From the NCBI RefSeq assembly GCF_050948215.1, contig NW_027488935.1, positions 1 to 64,000 of the forward strand: a stretch of DNA of 64,000 nt, read 5' to 3'. Shown piece by piece: positions 57,986 through 64,000 of this stretch. The DNA comes from Halictus rubicundus. Lineage: Eukaryota; Arthropoda; Insecta; Hymenoptera; Halictidae. Made by a program: the position numbers and the translations under genes. Numbering within the stretch: position 1 is the first letter of the stretch; each line of letters starts with the position of its first letter. Under the pieces are notes generated by a model that made no database searches, was not told the DNA's origin, and worked only from the letters and a program-made list of their open reading frames with translations.

Positions 57986-58480
57986 GTCTATCCTATCCTA
58001 TCCTCTATCCTATCCTATCGTCTATCCTATCCTCTATCCTATCCTCTCCTCTATCCTATCCTATCCTCTATCCTATCCTATCCTCTATCCTATCCTATCC
58101 TCTATCCTATCCTATCCCCTATCCTATCCTATCCTCTATCCTATCCTATCCTATCCTATCGTCTATCCTATCCAATTCTCTATCCTATCCTTCGTCTATC
58201 CTATCCTCTATCCTATCCTCTATCCTATCCTATCCTCTATCCCATCCTATCCTCTATCCTATCCTATCTTCTATACTATCCTATCCTCTATCCTATCAAA
58301 TCCCCTATCCTATCCTCTATCCTATCCTATCCTCTATCCTATCCTATATCCTATCCTATCATCTATCCTGTTCTATCCTCTATCTAATCCTATCCTCAAT
58401 CCTATCCTTTCCTGTATCCTATCCTATCCTCTATCCTCTATCGTATCCTATCCTCTAACCTATCCTCAATCCTATCCTAT

Positions 58481-58620
58481 CCTCTATAATATCGTACACT
58501 CTAGCCTATAATATCATATATCCGTTCCTATTCTCTATCCTATACTATCCTCTATAATATCGTACACTCTATCCTATAATATCATCTATCCGTTCCTATT
58601 CTCTATCCTATCAAATCCCC
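58481..58620 (+). repeat. GTACACTC block pair in the 2-kb repeat family
   Basis: The first sub-copy reads TATCATATATCCG where the others read TATCATCTATCCG. The counterpart CGTACACTC at 60,088 is 1,595 bp downstream of the one at 58,493. Confidence 0.87.
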
Positions 58621-58769
58621 TATCCTATCCTCTATCCTATCCTATCCTGTATCCTATCCAATCCTCTATCATATCCTATCCTCTATCCTATCCTATCCTC
58701 TATCCTATCCTATCCTCTATCCTATCCTCTATCCTATCCTCTATCCTATCCTATCCTCTATCCTATCCT

Positions 58770-60805
58770 ATCCTCTATCCGATCCTATCCTCTATCCTAT
58801 CCTATCCTCTATCCTATCCTATCCTCTATCCTATCCTATCCTCTATCCTATCCTATCCTCTAGCCTATCCTATCCTTTATCCTATCAAATCCCCTATCCT
58901 ATCCTCTATCCTATCCTATCCTCTATCCTATCCTATCTTCTATCCTATCCTATCCTCTATCCTATCCTATCCTCTATCCTATCAAATCCCCTATCCTATC
59001 CTATCCTCTATCCTATCCTATCCTGTATCCTATCCAATCCTCTATCATCTATCCTCAATCCTATCCATTCGTGTATCCTATCCAATCCTCTATACTATCC
59101 TATCCTCTATCCAATCCTCTATACTATCCTGTCCTCTATCCTATCCTATCGTCTATCCTATCCTCTATCCTATCCTATCCTCTATCCTATCCTATCGTCT
59201 ATCCTATCCTCTATCCTACCCTATCCTCTATCCTATCCTATCCTCTATCCTATCCTATCTTCTATCCTATCCTATCCTCTATCCCATCCTATCGTCTATC
59301 CTATCCTATCCTATCCTCTATCCTATCCTATCCTCTATCCTATCCTATCCTCTATCCTATCCTATCCTATCCTATCCTCTATCCTATCCTATCCTCTATC
59401 CTATCCTATCCTCTATCCTATCCTATCCTCTATCCTATCCTATCCTCTATCCTATCCTATCCTCTATCCTATCCTATCCTCTATCCTATCCTATCCTCTA
59501 TCCTATCCTATCCTCTATCCTATCCTATCCTCTATCCTATCCTATCCTATCGTCTATCCTATCCTATCCTCTATTCTATCCTATCGTCTATTCTATCCTA
59601 TCCTCTATCCTATCCTATCGTCTATCCTATCCTCTATCCTATCCTCTCCTCTATCCTATCCTATCCTCTATCCTATCCTATCCTCTATCCTATCCTATCC
59701 TCTATCCTATCCTATCCCCTATCCTATCCTATCCTCTATCCTATCCTATCCTATCGTCTATCCTATCCAATTCTCTATCCTATCCTTCGTCTATCCTATC
59801 CTCTATCCTATCCTCTATCCTATCCTATCCTCTATCCCATCCTATCCTCTATCCTATCCTATCTTCTATACTATCCTATCCTCTATCCTATCAAATCCCC
59901 TATCCTATCCTCTATCCTATCCTATCCTCTATCCTATCCTCTATCCTATCCTATCATCTATCCTGTTCTATCCTCTATCTAATCCTATCCTCAATCCTAT
60001 CCTTTCCTGTATCCTATCCTATCCTCTATCCTCTATCGTATCCTATCCTCTAACCTATCCTCAATCCTATCCTATCCTCTATAATATCGTACACTCTAGC
60101 CTATAATATCATCTATCCGTTCCTATTCTCTATCCTATACTATCCTCTATAATATCGTACACTCTATCCTATAATATCATCTATCCGTTCCTATTCTCTA
60201 TCCTATCAAATCCCCTATCCTATCCTCTATCCTATCCTATCCTGTATCCTATCCTATCCTATCCTCAATCCTATCCTATCTTCTATACTATCCTATCCTC
60301 TATCCTATCAAATCCCCTATCCTATCCTCTATCGTATCCTATCCTCTATCCTATCCTCAATCCTATCCTATCCTCTATAATATCGTACACTCTAGCCTAT
60401 AATATCATCTATCCGTTCCTATTCTCTATCCTATACTATCCTCTATAATATCGTACACTCTATCCTATAATATCATCTATCCGTTCCTATTCTCTATCCT
60501 ATCAATCCCCTATCAAATCCCCTATCCTATCCTCTATCCTATCCTATCCTCTATCCTATCCTATCCTCTATCCTATCCTATCGTCTATCCTATCCTCTGT
60601 CCTACCCTATCCTCTATCCTATCATATCCTCTATCCTATCCTATCTTCTATCCTATCCTATCCTCTATCCTATCAAATCCCCTATCCTATCCTATCCTCT
60701 ATCCTATCCTATCCTGTATCCTATCCAATCCTCTATCCTCTATCCTCAATCCTATCCATTCGTGTATCCTATCCAATCCTCTATACTATCCTATCCTCTA
60801 TCCAA
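58770..60805 (+). repeat. 2.04-kb higher-order repeat, copy 1
   Basis: It pairs with the next block at an offset of 2,040 (exactly 120 x 17) for CCGATCC, TAGCCTATCC, CAAATCCC and CATTCGTG landmarks, then 2,017-2,018 after small losses near 61,319. A partial earlier copy covers about 57,471-58,620 at an offset of 1,595. Confidence 0.85.
60076..60520 (+). repeat. GTACACTC block pairs, first copy of the 2.02-kb repeat
   Basis: CGTACACTC begins at 60,088 and 60,384. A one-base loss gives TATCAATCCCC near 60,504 where the other copies have TATCAAATCCCC or a close form. Confidence 0.87.
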
Positions 60806-62822
60806 TCCTATCCTCTATCCGATCCTATCCTCTATCCTATCCTATCCTCTATCCTATCCTATCCTCTATCCTATCCTATCCTCTATCCTATCCTATCCTC
60901 TAGCCTATCCTATCCTTTATCCTATCAAATCCCCTATCCTATCCTCTATCCTATCCTATCCTCTATCCTATCCTATCTTCTATCCTATCCTATCCTCTAT
61001 CCTATCCTATCCTCTATCCTATCAAATCCCCTATCCTATCCTATCCTCTATCCTATCCTATCCTGTATCCTATCCAATCCTCTATCATCTATCCTCAATC
61101 CTATCCATTCGTGTATCCTATCCAATCCTCTATACTATCCTATCCTCTATCCAATCCTCTATACTATCCTGTCCTCTATCCTATCCTATCGTCTATCCTA
61201 TCCTCTATCCTATCCTATCCTCTATCCTATCCTATCGTCTATCCTATCCTCTATCCTACCCTATCCTCTATCCTATCCTATCCTCTATCCTATCCTATCT
61301 TCTATCCTATCCTATCCTCTATCTATCGTCTATCCTATCCTATCCTATCCTCTATCCTATCCTATCCTCTATCCTATCCTATCCTCTATCCTATCCTATC
61401 CTATCCTATCCTCTATCCTATCCTATCCTCTATCCTATCCTATCCTCTATCCTATCCTATCCTCTATCCTATCCTATCCTCTATCCTATCCTATCCTCTA
61501 TCCTATCCTATCCTCTATCCTATCCTATCCTCTATCCTATCCTATCCTCTATCCTATCCTATCCTATCGTCTATCCTATCCTATCCTCTATCCTATCCTA
61601 TCGTCTATTCTATCCTATCCTCTATCCTATCCTATCGTCTATCCTATCCTCTATCCTATCCTCTCCTCTATCCTATCCTATCCTCTATCCTATCCTATCC
61701 TCTATCCTATCCTATCCTCTATCCTATCCTATCCCCTATCCTATCCTATCCTCTATCCTATCCTATCCTATCGTCTATCCTATCCAATTCTCTATCCTAT
61801 CCTTCGTCTATCCTATCCTCTATCCTATCCTCTATCCTATCCTATCCTCTATCCCATCCTATCCTCTATCCTATCCTATCTTCTATACTATCCTATCCTC
61901 TATCCTATTAAATCCCCTATCCTATCCTCTATCCTATCCTATCCTCTATCCTATCCTATATCCTATCCTATCATCTATCCTGTTCTATCCTCTATCTAAT
62001 CCTATCCTCAATCCTATCCTTTCCTGTATCCTATCCTATCCTCTATCCTCTATCGTATCCTATCCTCTAACCTATCCTCAATCCTATCCTATCCTCTATA
62101 ATATCGTACACTCTAGCCTATAATATCATCTATCCGTTCCTATTCTCTATCCTATACTATCCTCTATAATATCGTACACTCTATCCTATAATATCATCTA
62201 TCCGTTCCTATTCTCTATCCTATCAAATCCCCTATCCTATCCTCTATCCTATCCTATCCTGTATCCTATCCTATCCTATCCTCAATCCTATCCTATCTTC
62301 TATACTATCCTATCCTCTATCCTATCAAATCCCCTATCCTATCCTCTATCGTATCCTATCCTCTATCCTATCCTCAATCCTATCCTATCCTCTATAATAT
62401 CGTACACTCTAGCCTATAATATCATCTATCCGTTCCTATTCTCTATCCTATACTATCCTCTATAATATCGTACACTCTATCCTATAATATCATCTATCCG
62501 TTCCTATTCTCTATCCTATCAAATCCCCTATCAAATCCCCTATCCAATCCTCTATCCTATCCTATCCTCTATCCTATCCTATCCTCTATCCTATCCTATC
62601 GTCTATCCTATCCTCTGTCCTACCCTATCCTCTATCCTATCATATCCTCTATCCTATCCTATCTTCTATCCTATCCTATCCTCTATCCTATCAAATCCCC
62701 TATCCTATCCTATCCTCTATCCTATCCTATCCTGTATCCTATCCAATCCTCTATCCTCTATCCTCAATCCTATCCATTCGTGTATCCTATCCAATCCTCT
62801 ATACTATCCTATCCTCTATCCA
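60806..62822 (+). repeat. 2.04-kb higher-order repeat, copy 2
   Basis: Direct tandem continuation of the preceding block. TCTATCTATCGTC near 61,320 is a short internal loss relative to copy 1. Matching ends near 62,822, and the remaining sequence to the window end is ordinary satellite. Confidence 0.85.
62093..62530 (+). repeat. GTACACTC block pairs, second copy of the 2.02-kb repeat
   Basis: CGTACACTC begins at 62,105 and 62,401, each 2,017 bp after its counterpart. The offset becomes 2,018 after the one-base loss near 60,504. Confidence 0.87.
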
Positions 62823-64000
62823 ATCCTCTATACAATCCTGTCCTCTATCCTATCCTATCGTCTATCCTATCCTCTATCCTATCCTATCCTCTATCCTATC
62901 CTATCGTCTATCCTATCCTCTATCCTACCCTATCCTCTATCCTATCCTATCCTCTATCCTATCCTATCTTCTATCCTATCCTATCCTCTATCCTATCCTA
63001 TCCTATCCTCTATCCTATCCTATCCTCTATCCTATCCTATCCTCTATCGTATCCTATCCTCTATCCTATCCTATCCTCTATCCTATCCTATCCTCTATCC
63101 TATCCTATCCTCTATCCTATCCTATCCTCTATCCTATCCTATCCTCTATCCTATCCTATCCTCTATCCTATCCTATCCTCTATCCTATCCTATCCTCTAT
63201 CCTATCCTATCCTCTATCCTATCCTATCGTCTATCCTATCCTATCCTCTATCCTATCCTATCCTCTATCCTATCCTATCCTCTATCCTATCCTATCCTCT
63301 ATCCTATCCTATCCTCTATCCTATCCTATCCTATCGTCTATCCTATCCTATCCTCTATCCTATCCTATCGTCTATCCTATCCTCTATCCTATCCTCTCCT
63401 CTATCTCTATCCTATCCTATCCTCTATCCTATCCTATCCTCTATCCTATCCTATCCTTTATCCTATCAAATCCCCTATCCTATCCTCTATCCTATCCTAT
63501 CCTCTATCCTATCCTATCTTCTATCCTATCCTATCCTCTATCCTATCCTATCCTCTATCCTATCCTATCCTCTATACTATCATATCCTCTATCCTATAAT
63601 ATCCTCTAACTATCCTATCATCTATCCAATCCTGTATCCTATCCTATCCTCTATCCTATCCTATCCTACATCCTGTCCTATCCTCTATCCTATCCTCTAT
63701 CCTATCCTCTATCCTATCCTCTATCCTATCCTATCTTCTATCCTATGCTATCCTCTATCCTATCAAATCCCCTATCCTATCCTCTATCCTATCCTATCCT
63801 CTATCCTATCCTATCGTCTATCCTATCCTCTGTCCTACCCTATCCTCTATCCTATCATATCCTCTATCCTATCCTATCTTCTATCCTATCCTATCCTCTA
63901 TCCTATCAAATCCCCTATCCTATCCTATCCTCTATCCTATCCTATCCTGTATCCTATCCAATCCTCTATCATCTATCCTCAATCCTATCCATTCGTGTAT

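Larger units (their letters stand above)
19441..64000 (+). repeat. 17-bp satellite array (TATCC)3TC, the credible genomic sequence
   Basis: About 44.6 kb of tandem TATCC units punctuated by TC. The usual spacing gives 17-bp monomers; 7-, 12- and 22-bp forms (TATCC repeated n times, plus TC) also occur, so monomer length follows 5n+2. Conserved variant monomers (TATCAAATCCCC, TCTATGCTATGC, CATTCGTG, TCTGTCCTACCC, TATAATATCGTACACTC) recur in fixed order and define higher-order repeats. Every reading frame is open for long distances because 51 bp (three monomers) encodes a stop-free 17-residue cycle of the SSILSYPLSYPILYPIL type. There is no start context, codon bias or non-repeat protein segment, so I call no CDS. 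Species unknown. Confidence 0.95.

Noticed and set aside
20301..62123. Plus-strand frames encoding YPILSSILS-type proteins, and their minus-strand mirror images in 592-11,365
   Set aside because: All frames of a stop-free 17-bp satellite are open. There is no non-repetitive domain, no frame preference and no start or regulatory context.
19571..62530. CRISPR array, suggested by similar units at regular spacing
   Set aside because: The intervals between conserved blocks are themselves the satellite, not unique spacers, and no cas gene or leader is present.
19441..64000. Telomeric repeat array
   Set aside because: TATCC and GGATA with TC punctuation match no telomere repeat I know, and the many higher-order duplications with conserved variants are typical of satellite DNA rather than telomerase product.

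Overview
This window has no gene I can support. It is eukaryotic-type satellite DNA read by a long-read sequencer, and about the first 19.4 kb look like a sequencing artefact. The real repeat is a 17-bp monomer, three copies of TATCC followed by TC (GGATA x3 + GA on the other strand). The organism cannot be named: there is no coding, rRNA or transposon sequence to anchor it. Long homogeneous arrays with several levels of higher-order tandem duplication point to a eukaryotic heterochromatic or subtelomeric block.

Layout. (1) 1-12,025: satellite on the minus strand (GGATA phase), with single-base indels that become frequent after about 8 kb. (2) 12,026-18,287: an apparently different satellite, (TTCAC)3TC. 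(3) 18,288-18,333: a short unique element shaped like a hairpin adapter. (4) 18,334 to about 19,430: an apparently third satellite, (CACAC)3CA. (5) About 19,440-64,000: clean satellite on the plus strand (TATCC phase), with tandem duplications of about 3.5, 8.17, 4.8 and 2.02 kb and dispersed non-canonical blocks built on ATATCGTACACTCTA.

Main result. Regions 2 and 4 are not different satellites. They are the same satellite under one fixed letter substitution in reading direction: G is written T, T is written A, A is written C, and C stays C. The rule decodes rare variant motifs and individual SNPs, not just the monomer. The whole left half is a reverse-complement copy of the right half, collinear marker by marker, and the centre of symmetry (18,310.5) falls in the middle of the adapter-like element. 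Under the same rule, the two ends of that element match the stem of the PacBio SMRTbell adapter. The best explanation is a single polymerase read that went through an unremoved hairpin adapter and back along the other strand, while its base calls were displaced one step along the ladder G, T, A, C, with C as the end stop. Brief excursions into the shifted state at 10.2 and 11.1 kb precede the full switch at 12.03 kb.

All long open reading frames (up to 1,870 codons) are by-products of stop-free repeats: 3 x 17 bp = 51 bp = 17 codons, so all three frames read the same 17-residue cycle. The genuine biology is the right-hand satellite: a 5n+2 monomer rule, insertions and deletions in whole 17-bp steps between duplicated blocks, and a conserved block of about 64 bp recurring in pairs.
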